In this document: positions 1 to 6,235 of the stretch, in pieces | Layout of the letters: the number at the start of each line of letters is the position of its first letter | How positions within the stretch are numbered: position 1 is the first letter of the stretch | Assembly: GCA_016218485.1 (NCBI GenBank) | Contig: JACRDY010000025.1 | Location: 1-14,498 of the forward strand | DNA from: Candidatus Falkowiibacteriota bacterium | GTDB lineage: Bacteria; Patescibacteriota; Patescibacteriia; JACRDY01 | Direction: 5' to 3' | DNA length: 14,498 bases | Made by a program: the position numbers and the translations under genes | Notes under the pieces: model-generated | The model's input: the letters and a program-made list of their open reading frames with translations, nothing else | Told to the model about the DNA's origin: nothing | The model's database searches: none

Positions 1-99
1 GGGCTTGATCTTTAAGACTAATTCGTCGAACTTATCGGGCGCCAGGCCGAAGATTCTGGAAAACGCTTTTGGACTTTGTTTGAGTTTTAAGATATTCAT
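1..99 (-). CDS. Probable transposase, N-terminal 33 residues (cut by window edge)
   Basis: An open frame starts at the ATG at 99 and runs off the left edge without a stop. Its 33 residues begin MNILKLKQSPKAFSRIFGL and continue with a PDKFDEL segment. The pattern of a short basic start followed by F-x-x-x-x-G-L-x-P-x-x-F-D-x-L resembles the N-terminal helix-turn-helix of IS5-like and DDE_Tnp_4 transposases. That is a family-level impression from a short stretch. An extended -10 box lies only six bases before the ATG, so the mRNA may be almost leaderless. No terminal inverted repeat can be assigned because the other end is outside the window. It could instead be another small HTH protein. Confidence 0.5.
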   Translation of the reverse strand, partial: MNILKLKQSPKAFSRIFGLAPDKFDELVLKIKP

Positions 100-115
100 A
101 GCTTGATTATATCAT
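100..115 (-). promoter_or_regulatory. Extended -10 promoter of the partial gene
   Basis: Read on the minus strand the sequence is TGATATAAT, that is TG-n-TATAAT, with the hexamer at 106-111. No convincing -35 box is seen. The expected start of transcription falls at or beside the ATG at 99. Confidence 0.45.
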
Positions 116-168
116 ATCGACGGTCTTTAAGCAGTAGGTCTCATATACCGAGCTATATCTCTAAGAAA

Positions 169-675
169 TCAAACTGATATAATTCTAAACAGATTATTGC
201 GATCCTTACTTATTCTTAATATAAATATCTTTTTATCTTTATACTCTTCTAATAATTTCAAAACTTTGGGTCTTCTTCTTTGGGGATATTCCCATAAAAC
301 CCATTTGATAAATTTAAAATCTATTTTTTCCGGACAGCCGTCTATTTTGTCTACCCTATTTTTTAAAATTCTTCTTTTCCACATTCTCCAAAAACATATA
401 AAACGATTAATATCTAAAAATATTATTACGTCACTTTTTGGAAATCTAATATCAAGCGTGCTTTGATAATTGCCGTCCATAATCCAACTATCCTGATCTA
501 CCAGTTCTGACACTTTCTTTCGCCACTCCTCTTTTTCTGGACGCACCCAACCGGGTTTCCAATAATATTGATCCAAGGCTATTAATGGTAGATTTAACTT
601 TTTACTAAGCTCTTTAGCAAGGGTTGATTTGCCTGATCCGCCAGATCCTATGACTAAAATTTTCTTTATATTCAT
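169..675 (-). CDS. P-loop nucleotide kinase-like protein (FlaR / adenylate kinase-related)
   Basis: A 168-residue protein with a Walker A loop GSGGSGKST at residues 10-18, right after a hydrophobic first strand. LDQYYWKPGW (about 34-43) and WIMDGNY (64-70) are typical of the small kinase group annotated as adenylate kinase or DNA topology modulation protein FlaR-related. An Arg/Lys-rich lid-like stretch follows (about 97-108), and LRIS near the C-terminus fits the last strand. Substrate cannot be told from sequence. An upstream in-frame TTG would add three residues, but the ATG at 675 matches the motif spacing and lies 8 bases from a -10 box. No SD sequence is present. The gene stands alone, between a shared terminator and the transposase remnant, and ends in TGA. 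Confidence 0.8.
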   Translation of the reverse strand: MNIKKILVIGSGGSGKSTLAKELSKKLNLPLIALDQYYWKPGWVRPEKEEWRKKVSELVDQDSWIMDGNYQSTLDIRFPKSDVIIFLDINRFICFWRMWKRRILKNRVDKIDGCPEKIDFKFIKWVLWEYPQRRRPKVLKLLEEYKDKKIFILRISKDRNNLFRIISV

Positions 676-712
676 ATGAAGCAATTATAACATACCGTAG
701 TTATTTTATAAA
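676..712 (-). promoter_or_regulatory. Extended -10 promoter of the kinase-like gene
   Basis: On the minus strand TGTTATAAT (TG-n-TATAAT) has its hexamer at 684-689; a weak -35 (TTTATA) lies 17 bases upstream at 707-712. Transcription would begin about two bases before the ATG at 675, giving a nearly leaderless mRNA. Confidence 0.55.
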
Positions 713-753
713 AAAAGAAAACCCATGGAAAATCCACGAGTCTTCTTTTTTTA
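711..753. terminator. Bidirectional intrinsic terminator
   Basis: A 9-bp stem (721-729 with 733-741, including G-U pairs) is flanked by an A-rich run on the left and a T run (744-752) on the right. Read on the minus strand it ends the tRNA-Trp transcript with a T-rich tail. Its right flank would also serve a plus-strand transcript. Confidence 0.65.
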
Positions 754-797
754 TCTTAAAACACGAGGCCTCTCGGTCGCTCGCACCGTTCACAGTC

Positions 798-871
798 TGG
801 CAGGCGAGGAGGGAATCGAACCCCCGAATCTGCTTTTGGAGAGCAGCGGTTTACCACTAACCTACTCGCCC
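798..871 (-). tRNA. trnW: tRNA-Trp (anticodon CCA), CCA tail encoded
   Basis: The minus strand folds as a full cloverleaf. The acceptor pairs GGGCGAG with CTCGCCT (first pair G-U). The D stem is GGTT/AACC. The anticodon stem CTGCT/AGCAG encloses loop CTCCAAA with anticodon CCA. The variable loop has 4 nt, and the T arm is GGGGG-TTCGATT-CCCTC. Discriminator G73, usual for bacterial tRNA-Trp, is followed by a genomic CCA at 798-800. It lies downstream of rpmG, as in many bacteria where rpmG and trnW precede secE-nusG; here no secE follows. Confidence 0.95.
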
Positions 872-877
872 ATAAAA

Positions 878-945
878 AGATTTAAGATTCAAGAATCAAG
901 ATTTAAGAAATTATTCTTTAATCTTAAATCCTAAATCTTAAATCT
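878..945. repeat. AT-rich fold-back repeat between rpmG and trnW
   Basis: The word AAGATTTAAGATT and variants recur. A perfect 12-bp inverted pair lies at 878-889 and 934-945, with a second partial partner at 919-928. No ORF is present. Confidence 0.75.
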
Positions 946-950
946 AAGAT

Positions 951-1115
951 CTATTTCGTTTCCTTGTGCAGCGTGTGCTTATTACACTTGGCACAAAACT
1001 TCTTCATTTCCAAGCGCGTCTTCAAGATACGTTTGTTCTTGTGCGTACGGTAATTGATCTGCTTGCAGTCTTTGCATTCCAATTTCACGTACTTATCTTC
1101 TGTTCTTTTTGCCAT
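951..1115 (-). CDS. rpmG: 50S ribosomal protein L33
   Basis: A 54-residue protein starts MAKRTEDKYVKLECKDCK and has two CxxC pairs (C14-x2-C17 near the N-terminus and FCAKCNKH near the C-terminus), the zinc-binding form of L33. Internal YRTHKNKR is typical of the family, and the length matches the usual 50-55 residues. It is a large-subunit protein near the E site. It lies between tRNA-Thr and tRNA-Trp on the same strand and is probably co-transcribed with both. The start is the only suitable ATG; there is no SD sequence, and an AT-rich TATAAT-like word directly abuts the start codon. Confidence 0.95.
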   Translation of the reverse strand: MAKRTEDKYVKLECKDCKQINYRTHKNKRILKTRLEMKKFCAKCNKHTLHKETK

Positions 1116-1126
1116 ATTATATTAAA

Positions 1127-1193
1127 ATTACGAATTACGAATCAGTAAGTATGAAGTTCGTAATTCTTAATTCGTAATTTGTAATTAGTAATT
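1127..1193. repeat. AT-rich fold-back repeat between trnT and rpmG
   Basis: Repeated AATTACGAATT words on the left (1127-1143) pair with TAATTCGTAATT words on the right (1170-1186), 16 of 17 positions complementary. The stretch 1170-1193 is repeated exactly (24 nt) at 12783-12806. Confidence 0.8.
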
Positions 1194-1302
1194 TACATCC
1201 ACCTATCACCGCCTCAGCCGACGGAGGGAATTGTCGTGCCCGAGGCAGATCCGCCTTGGGTGGAAACCCACAACCTACAGTTGACCTGCCCGCCATCGCC
1301 TC
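1194..1302. other. GC-rich intergenic spacer with repeated GCCTCAGCCGA words
   Basis: No ORF or complete RNA gene is seen. CGCCTCAGCCGA occurs twice (near 1209 and 1297), the second copy containing the tRNA-Thr acceptor strand. AGGCAGATCCGCCT (near 1244) and GGTGGAAACCCAC are small inverted repeats. On the minus strand this is the trailer of tRNA-Thr. Confidence 0.5.
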
Positions 1303-1393
1303 AGCCGATGGTCGGGTTTGAACCGACGACCTACTGTTTACAAAACAGTTGCTCTACCAGCTGAGCTACATCGGCTCAGGCAATAACGGGCAG
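1286..1393 (-). repeat. Inverted repeat extending the tRNA-Thr acceptor stem
   Basis: The 18 nt before and after the mature tRNA are complementary to each other (arms 1376-1393 and 1286-1303) with one G-G mismatch and three G-U pairs. Together with the acceptor stem they would form a helix of about 25 bp closing the tRNA. Confidence 0.8.
1303..1375 (-). tRNA. trnT: tRNA-Thr (anticodon TGT)
   Basis: The minus strand gives a 73-nt cloverleaf. The acceptor pairs GCCGATG with CATCGGC. The D arm is GCTC-AGCTGGTAGA-GC. The anticodon stem ACTGT/ACAGT has loop TTTGTAA (anticodon TGT). The variable loop is AGGTC, and the T arm is GTCGG-TTCAAAC-CCGAC. The discriminator is U. No CCA is encoded, in contrast to the tRNA-Trp nearby. 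It is the first gene behind the promoter at 1429-1456. Confidence 0.95.
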
Positions 1394-1421
1394 ATTAGCC
1401 GATTGCTTGACAACGGCGCAT

Positions 1422-1456
1422 GCGGGGTATTCTAACACATTTTTGTCCAAAGTCAA
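1422..1456 (-). promoter_or_regulatory. Promoter of trnT-rpmG-trnW
   Basis: On the minus strand a -35 TTGACT (1451-1456), a 16-bp spacer and a -10 TAGAAT (1429-1434) are seen; transcription is expected near 1422, about 46 nt before the tRNA. It sits just downstream of the secDF terminator. Confidence 0.8.
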
Positions 1457-1476
1457 TTTTTTAAACAATGGGGTTG

Positions 1477-1496
1477 AAAAAAGACCCGCCAGGGTC
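1477..1496 (-). terminator. Intrinsic terminator of secD-secF
   Basis: On the minus strand GACCC-TGGC-GGGTC is followed by six T residues, 28 bases beyond the secF stop codon. Confidence 0.85.
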
Positions 1497-1523
1497 AATC
1501 AGCAAGAAGTTTGGCAACAGGCT

Positions 1524-2534
1524 TTACTTACCAATCTTCTTGTTCACCAATGTTTGCCAGGTAACGAGCAGCGGACTCGCGATAAAAATAGACGAGTACG
1601 TTCCAAAGAAAATACCGACGATCAGCGCCAGGGCAAAATACTTGATACTCTCACCGCCAAAGAAAAAGATGGCTAGGAGTGTCAGCATGACGGTCAACGA
1701 AGTATTAATAGACCGAACGATGGTTTCGTTAATGGAAATATTGATCGTCTCGCCAAAGTCTCCCTGGTAACGGTGCAGATTCTCACGAATACGATCAAAA
1801 ACCACAATAGTATCATTAACTGAATAACCGAGAATCGTCAGCACCGCGGCAATGAAAGCGCTGTTTACCTCTATGCCAAAGTAGTGGCCGAGAACGGCGA
1901 ACACACCACAGGTAATAATAACGTCATGCACCAAGGCCAAGACGGCGATCACGCCATACTTCCAGGAGGGCACTGGCCGGCCGACTTGGCGAAAGGCCCA
2001 GGCCACATAGGCGATGATGGCGAAAATCACGATAATGACGGCGTAGAAACTCTTGGTCTTGAGTTCAGCGCCGATGCTCGGCCCGATACTGTCAAATCGC
2101 TCTTCATTGATCTGTGCCGTAGTGCCCGATGAGGTCTTGACTCCCTTGAGGATAATCCCCTCACCCGCCTGGATTTCCACCTGATTATTCGGGTCGGTCT
2201 CATCAATGATCTGCTCGGGCGCGAAATTCTCGCGCAGACGCTCGAGCACCGCCTGGTGCTGCTCTTCAGTAATATCATTGAAGCGGAGAATGAAAGCGCG
2301 ATCACCGCTCGGCTGCGCGGTCAATCCGCGCACATACTCCAGCGACGCGAGCGCGGCAGCAACCTCATCTTGGGTTGGCCGTTCACGATTTTTGAAACTG
2401 ATTTCCAAAAGACTGCCGCCGGTGAAATCAATCCCCGGGCGCAGCCCCCACAACGCCATAGCCACCACTGAAGCAACCAACAGCAATCCGGAAATACTGT
2501 AGTAAATTTTTCTTTTACCAATAATCTGCAACAT
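1524..2534 (-). CDS. secF: Protein translocase subunit SecF
   Basis: A 336-residue membrane protein that partners SecD to drive late steps of Sec export using the proton or sodium gradient. Visible landmarks are the first membrane segment (about 11-30), GIDFTGGSLLEI (34-45), which is the SecF signature, then the outer P1 domain (about 45-160). Five more hydrophobic segments follow from about 163, including LVHDVIIT (201-208) and GYSVNDTIVVFDRIRE (236-251). Length is normal to slightly long. A longer frame starts inside secD, but the ATG at 2534 fits SecF N-termini. Only one base separates it from the secD stop (TAG-T-ATG), so the two are probably translationally coupled. A terminator follows the stop. 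Confidence 0.97.
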   Translation of the reverse strand: MLQIIGKRKIYYSISGLLLVASVVAMALWGLRPGIDFTGGSLLEISFKNRERPTQDEVAAALASLEYVRGLTAQPSGDRAFILRFNDITEEQHQAVLERLRENFAPEQIIDETDPNNQVEIQAGEGIILKGVKTSSGTTAQINEERFDSIGPSIGAELKTKSFYAVIIVIFAIIAYVAWAFRQVGRPVPSWKYGVIAVLALVHDVIITCGVFAVLGHYFGIEVNSAFIAAVLTILGYSVNDTIVVFDRIRENLHRYQGDFGETINISINETIVRSINTSLTVMLTLLAIFFFGGESIKYFALALIVGIFFGTYSSIFIASPLLVTWQTLVNKKIGK

Positions 2535-2535
2535 A

Positions 2536-4251
2536 CTATGATTCTTGAACCTTCGCTTTTTTACGGTGAAATAGAAAATACCACTGCTCCACCCGGCCAC
2601 GGGCAATACTCTTGAGGAAGCCACGGGTGACCGTAATGGCCGTAAATATGGACACCAGAATACCGATCGTTAGTGTCAGGGCAAACCCCTTAATCAGACT
2701 GGTGGTGAACCAGAAGAGAATGGCGCAGGTAATCAGGGTAGAAAGATTGCCATCGCGGATTGATGGCCAGGCGCGCTTAAAACCTTCATCAATGGCCGAG
2801 CCGAGCGGCCGACCGGCTCTGAATTCCTCTTTCATTCTCTCAAAAATCAAGACATTAGCGTCCACGGCCATACCGAGCGACAGAATAAACCCGGCGATAC
2901 CGGCCAGGGTCAGGGTCACGCCCACCAGCTTAAAAATAGTCAGAACCAGAATACCGTAAATCATCAGCGCAACAACCGACAGCAGCCCCGGCAACCGATA
3001 GTACAGGATCATAAACACGGCGATCGCCAGGAGACCGACGAGACCGGCAAACAAGCTCTTCTCGACTGAATCCGCGCCCAGCGTCGCGCCAACGGTCTGT
3101 TGTGAGATGAGCGTAACCGGCACCGGCAGCGCGCCAGAGTTGAGATCGCGCACCAGCTGTTTAGCTTCCGGCAGCGTGAAGGTACCGCTGATGACCGCCT
3201 GGCCACTGGGAATTTCTTCGTTCACGCGCGGTGAGGAAATAATCTGACCATCCAAAAAAATCGCCACTGGCTTGCCAACATTACGTTTGGTAATCGCCGC
3301 AAACAAATCCGTGCCCTCGCTATCAAACTGCAGACTAATGGTCGGCGCGCCCGTGTTACTGTCAAATTGCACCTGGGCTTTCTCCAGCTGTTTTCCGGTC
3401 AAGCCAGTGTACTCCCAAGTCTCTGCCGGCTGGATATCCGCCGCGGTTTTCGTTTTAATGAGAAGGTGGCGCGACTTGACTTCCAACGCCTCCCCTTCGC
3501 CACGCTGTTCTTCTTTGTAAATAATGTGATAGCCAAAATCAGTTTGCACCAGCTGCGCGGTAATCTGACCGACCTTCAGGTCATCAAACAACGCTTTGTC
3601 AAACGCCGCCACAAAAGCGCCGCGCTTGGCCCAGCCCAGATCTCCGCCCTGCGCGGCCGAGCCCGGATCTTCTGAGTTGGCTTGCGCCAGTGCCGCAAAA
3701 TCAGCCATCGGCGCGTTCAGCGCCTGTTTCAACAAATCTTGCGCTTTCTTTTTGGCAGCGGCATTGTAGTCAGCAAGGGTTTTTTCCTGTTCAGGCGTCA
3801 GGGGCTGCGGCGTGCCTTGTTCTTTAAATTCCAACAATGGCGTCTCGCCAATCATGGCGATGGCTTGATTAACGTCGCTGACGCCGGCCAGCTCGGCCAC
3901 AATCCGAATATTTTCCCCAGAACCACTGACCTGCACCACCGGCTCGGCCACGCCAAAAGCATTGACCCGCCGTTCAATGACATCGCGCACACCCTGAACT
4001 GCTTCTGCCTTTTCCCCGGAGGGGATCTGGCTAGTGTCGGCCTGGTAGACCAGGTGCGTACCGCCCTGCAGATCCAGACCGAGACGGAACGGTACACGCC
4101 AATAGTCAGGGATGACGAGCCCGAGTTTATTATTCAACCAATGGGCGGGAGTATTAAAAACAGCCGGATAGACTAAAAATCCGGCCAGTAGGGCCACCAG
4201 CAGGACTCCCAGGACGGAGAGACGAATTTTCCCGATTTGGGATAATTGCAT
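2536..4251 (-). CDS. secD: Protein translocase subunit SecD with an inserted parvulin-type PPIase domain
   Basis: A 571-residue protein. SecD parts in order: membrane segment 1 (about 10-30), RLGLDLQGGTHLVYQ (56-70), which is the SecD signature, the outer P1 base (about 80-143), P1 head (from about 280, NVGKPVAIFLDGQIISSP at 324-341), GALPVPV (373-379), then five C-terminal membrane segments with GMAVDANVLIFER (460-472). Between LLEFKE (139-144) and YTGLTGKQLEKAQVQF (281-296) lies about 130 residues resembling parvulin: DFAALAQANSEDPGSA, GGDLGW, FGYHII, then SRHLLIKT. Candidate parvulin residues H262, D195 and H242 are all present. A TTG 14 codons upstream is part of the -35 box, so the ATG at 4251 is the start. 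The insert would act at the exit side of the translocon. Confidence 0.96.
   Translation of the reverse strand: MQLSQIGKIRLSVLGVLLVALLAGFLVYPAVFNTPAHWLNNKLGLVIPDYWRVPFRLGLDLQGGTHLVYQADTSQIPSGEKAEAVQGVRDVIERRVNAFGVAEPVVQVSGSGENIRIVAELAGVSDVNQAIAMIGETPLLEFKEQGTPQPLTPEQEKTLADYNAAAKKKAQDLLKQALNAPMADFAALAQANSEDPGSAAQGGDLGWAKRGAFVAAFDKALFDDLKVGQITAQLVQTDFGYHIIYKEEQRGEGEALEVKSRHLLIKTKTAADIQPAETWEYTGLTGKQLEKAQVQFDSNTGAPTISLQFDSEGTDLFAAITKRNVGKPVAIFLDGQIISSPRVNEEIPSGQAVISGTFTLPEAKQLVRDLNSGALPVPVTLISQQTVGATLGADSVEKSLFAGLVGLLAIAVFMILYYRLPGLLSVVALMIYGILVLTIFKLVGVTLTLAGIAGFILSLGMAVDANVLIFERMKEEFRAGRPLGSAIDEGFKRAWPSIRDGNLSTLITCAILFWFTTSLIKGFALTLTIGILVSIFTAITVTRGFLKSIARGRVEQWYFLFHRKKAKVQES
3427..3819 (-). 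other. Parvulin-like domain within SecD (apparently circularly permuted)
   Basis: SecD residues about 145-275. Normal parvulins start with the RHILV strand, then the helix, the GGDLG loop and finally the FGYHII strand. Here the order is helix (about 161-190), SEDPGSA and GGDLGW (193-207), FGYHII (239-244), and the RHLLIKT strand last (261-267). Because those two strands are neighbours in parvulin folds, this order is compatible with a circular permutant whose ends lie close together, which suits insertion into a loop. An alternative is a parvulin missing its first strand followed by a chance match. Confidence 0.75.
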
Positions 4252-4293
4252 ACAGCTGGGCGGTATTCTATATCTTTTTAAAAAATAGTGCAA
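4252..4293 (-). promoter_or_regulatory. Promoter of secD-secF
   Basis: On the minus strand -35 TTGCAC (4288-4293), a 17-bp spacer and -10 TAGAAT (4265-4270). The leader would be only about 6-8 nt, with no SD sequence. Confidence 0.75.
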
Positions 4294-4370
4294 GATGCTC
4301 TAAAAATGAACTACCACCAGCTCATCGTTACTAAACTGGTTTATTCAAAACCCCGACAGTAAATCCGAAG

Positions 4371-4502
4371 TTAAATCATAAATCCAAAATTTTAAATCCT
4401 AAATAAATTCTAAATTCTAAGCCCTAAATCATAAACCACGGGTTTAAGATTTTGATTTATTATTTATGATTTAGGATTTAAAATTTTGGATTTATGATTT
4501 AA
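4371..4502. repeat. Perfect 34-bp AT-rich inverted repeat upstream of secD
   Basis: Arms 4371-4404 and 4469-4502 are exact reverse complements over 34 nt, built from AAATCATAAATCC and AAATCCTAAAT words, with a 64-nt spacer holding further variants of the same words. The rest of 4294-4584 has no ORF. Confidence 0.9.
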
Positions 4503-4586
4503 TGTAAAGAGTCACCAGCAAAATAATGGCTACGCTAGAAAACAGTACTCTCCAATATTACGCCCGAAGATTCACTGGGTTAAAGG

Positions 4587-4616
4587 AAAAACCTCGCGGG
4601 GAATTGCCCCGCGAGG
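4587..4616 (-). terminator. Strong intrinsic terminator of the zinc-ribbon operon
   Basis: On the minus strand a perfect 10-bp GC stem, CCTCGCGGGG with CCCCGCGAGG around a 5-nt loop, is followed by TTTTT. Confidence 0.92.
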
Positions 4617-4646
4617 CCGGCTAGCCTGCCGATGCTGTTGCACTAC

Positions 4647-5135
4647 TCACGGACGAGACCGAGCCAGTCGGGGCAATGCTGCCACGTCCAGCTGGCCGCC
4701 GCCGGAGAAGGTGATCCTCACTGTTCTCGCGTTCAACTCCTGCAAACGGCACTCAACGAAAGCGCTCTGACCGTTGAGATCTTGCCTGCTCAACGCCGCC
4801 TGTAAGTATTGGATAGTAAGCGGCTGGCAGAATATCCGCCACCACTGAGCCAAATCAACCATCAACCGCCGATGCAAGGCTGCATCAACGGGCCGCTGAC
4901 TCAAGACTTCATCCCGATTGACCTCCCCCACCATCACCGTCTGCGAGAGAACGTCGTTGTAGGGACGATGGTGTGTTGGCCCAAAGTTCCCACAGAAGGG
5001 ACAGCCCTGCGTATCCTCCCGCGGAATGCCCCCGCAGAGTGCGACCGCGGGCAGATTGCACGCCGCACAGACGGTGATGTAACACTGCCGTGCCACACCG
5101 GGAGCCGTAAAGTACTCTACCCTGTCGTCAGGCAT
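4647..5135 (-). CDS. Hypothetical zinc-ribbon protein (162 aa)
   Basis: A 162-residue protein that I do not recognise by family. The N-terminal third holds CAAC (23-26) and CPFC (45-48), a plausible four-cysteine zinc ribbon, plus extra cysteines at 18 and 34. The middle (about 70-120) looks helical (RPVDAALHRRLMVDLAQWW), and the C-terminal part (about 122-150) looks beta-rich. No signal peptide or membrane segment is seen. AAGGAGGT ends six bases before the ATG at 5135, a near-perfect SD, unlike the core genes here. A GTG three bases upstream is too close to it. The gene follows another zinc-ribbon gene by 15 nt and is followed by a strong terminator, so the two form an operon. Function unknown. 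Confidence 0.75.
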   Translation of the reverse strand: MPDDRVEYFTAPGVARQCYITVCAACNLPAVALCGGIPREDTQGCPFCGNFGPTHHRPYNDVLSQTVMVGEVNRDEVLSQRPVDAALHRRLMVDLAQWWRIFCQPLTIQYLQAALSRQDLNGQSAFVECRLQELNARTVRITFSGGGQLDVAALPRLARSRP

Positions 5136-5150
5136 CACTGACCTCCTTGC

Positions 5151-5351
5151 TTAATTCAGGGTCTCGGCATTTCTGATGACAGCGAGTGAAACGACTCCCC
5201 CCACCGATAAGCCGGTACCAGGATCAACCTTCGTCGCCAAATCAGACGCGTCAGCCAGCGGACAATCGGTCCGACCGCCACAGACTGGTCTGTCTGGGTG
5301 TTTTGGATCAAGTTCTCTATCACACCGCGGGCATCGCTTCGCTTCAGGCAT
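5151..5351 (-). CDS. Hypothetical small zinc-ribbon protein (66 aa)
   Basis: A 66-residue protein beginning MPEAKRCPRCDREL with cysteines at 7, 10, 24 and 30 (CxxC-x13-C-x5-C), which could hold one zinc ion. After that comes a Gly/Val-rich tail (about 46-58) with no clear fold. AGAGGTG lies just before the ATG at 5351, a good SD. It is the first gene of a two-gene minus-strand operon and the second gene's SD lies in the 15-nt gap. No family recognised; a nucleic-acid or partner-protein binding role is only a guess from the ribbon. Confidence 0.65.
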   Translation of the reverse strand: MPEAKRCPRCDRELDPKHPDRPVCGGRTDCPLADASDLATKVDPGTGLSVGGVVSLAVIRNAETLN

Positions 5352-5716
5352 CTGGCACCTCTTAGGTTAGTAATGTACGTGTCTGCGGATTCTCGAGAAA
5401 ATCAGACCTGCTGAACCACTCCAAGACAGCGATCCAACAGCTGTGATTTTCAGTGAAATATACAAAAAATCCGCCTTGCAGCGGAATCTTCTTTTCTTGA
5501 TTATCTTTTAATCAATTAACAAAAACTCCGCTCCGTGGCGAAAACCAGAAATAAAAGTAAAACGCGAAGTTTTGGGTGTATAATTGCATATCTAAAGTAA
5601 GCATAGCATGAGCGCGATATCTGTCAAATCAGCTCTGGCGTGATTTCCACACCCACAGTTTAGAATAATTTAATAATTTTTTTAGATTTTAAATACCTCG
5701 GCTATGCTATGCTCAA
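5352..5716. other. Gene-free stretch with hairpins
   Basis: No believable ORF. It holds a short hairpin TCCGC/GCGGA (5470-5485) with six T residues on its minus-strand side (a possible weak minus-strand terminator) and a TATAAT at 5578-5583 on the plus strand without a clear -35. A perfect 10-bp inverted pair (5600-5609 with 5704-5713, AGCATAGCAT/ATGCTATGCT) may mark the left edge of the GxxExxY module. No convincing promoter for the zinc-ribbon operon was found. Confidence 0.5.
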
Positions 5717-5819
5717 TCTGTGTTCTTCTGTGCTTTAGTCTGTGTTTTTCTGTGTCCCTGAAATTGCGGACACTGAAGAACGCGAGACCCCGCTTCGCGA
5801 GGGCACAGAATAACACAGA
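5717..5819. repeat. CTGTG-type repeats upstream of the GxxExxY gene
   Basis: TCTGTGTTCTTCTGTG at 5717-5732, a variant TCTGTGTTTTTCTGTG at 5739-5754, and an inverted copy CACAGAATAACACAGA at 5804-5819 that ends just before the start codon. The direct and inverted copies can pair as a hairpin. The first copy recurs exactly downstream at 6236-6251. Confidence 0.9.
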
Positions 5820-5823
5820 CCAT

Positions 5824-6205
5824 ATGACCTATAAACACGCACAACTCACGGAAAAAATTATCGGATGCTTCTATACTGTATATAGAACATTAGGTTATGG
5901 TTTTTTTAGAAAAAGTTTACGAACGAGCATTGGAAATTGAACTTCGGAAACAAGGCTTAGCATGCTACCGACAGCAACAGATCAAGGTCTACTACGCCAC
6001 TGAACTCGTCGGTGACTATATTGCTGACATTATTGTTAATGATCTGGTGATTGTTGAACTCAAAGCTCAAGAACATCTCACCCCCGATAACGAAGCTCAA
6101 CTCCTCAACTACCTCAAAGCTACGCGCTACGAAATCGGCCTGCTCCTCAACTTCGGCCCACAGCCGCAAATTAAAAGAAAAATTTTTGATAATGAGCAAA
6201 AGTAA
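5824..6205 (+). pseudogene. GxxExxY family protein (PD-(D/E)XK nuclease-like), frameshifted
   Basis: Two overlapping frames together spell one GxxExxY protein of about 126 residues. The first starts at the ATG at 5824 with MTYKHAQLTEKIIGCFYTVY and reaches TLGYGF. At a run of seven T (5901-5907) the frame must move by one to continue as FLEKVYERALEIELRKQGL, restoring the signature G-x-x-E-x-x-Y as GFLEKVY. DYIADIIVNDLVIVELKA carries the D and E-x-K residues of the PD-(D/E)XK fold. NEAQLLNYLKAT and IGLLLNFG are family-typical. With six T the gene would be intact, so this is a recent pseudogene, a sequencing or assembly error, or slippage. There is no SD. It is the only plus-strand gene in the left two thirds and lies between CTGTG repeats. 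The function of the family is not established. Confidence 0.85.
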
Positions 6206-6235
6206 ATATCCTACTTACATTAGACCTCCGTCAGG

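Noticed and set aside
1200..1302. Possible third tRNA or tRNA fragment upstream of tRNA-Thr
   Set aside because: Only acceptor-like and T-arm-like words are present; no cloverleaf can be completed.
4252..4293. Longer SecD start at an in-frame TTG
   Set aside because: The TTG is part of a good -35 box and the ATG at 4251 lies just after the -10 box.
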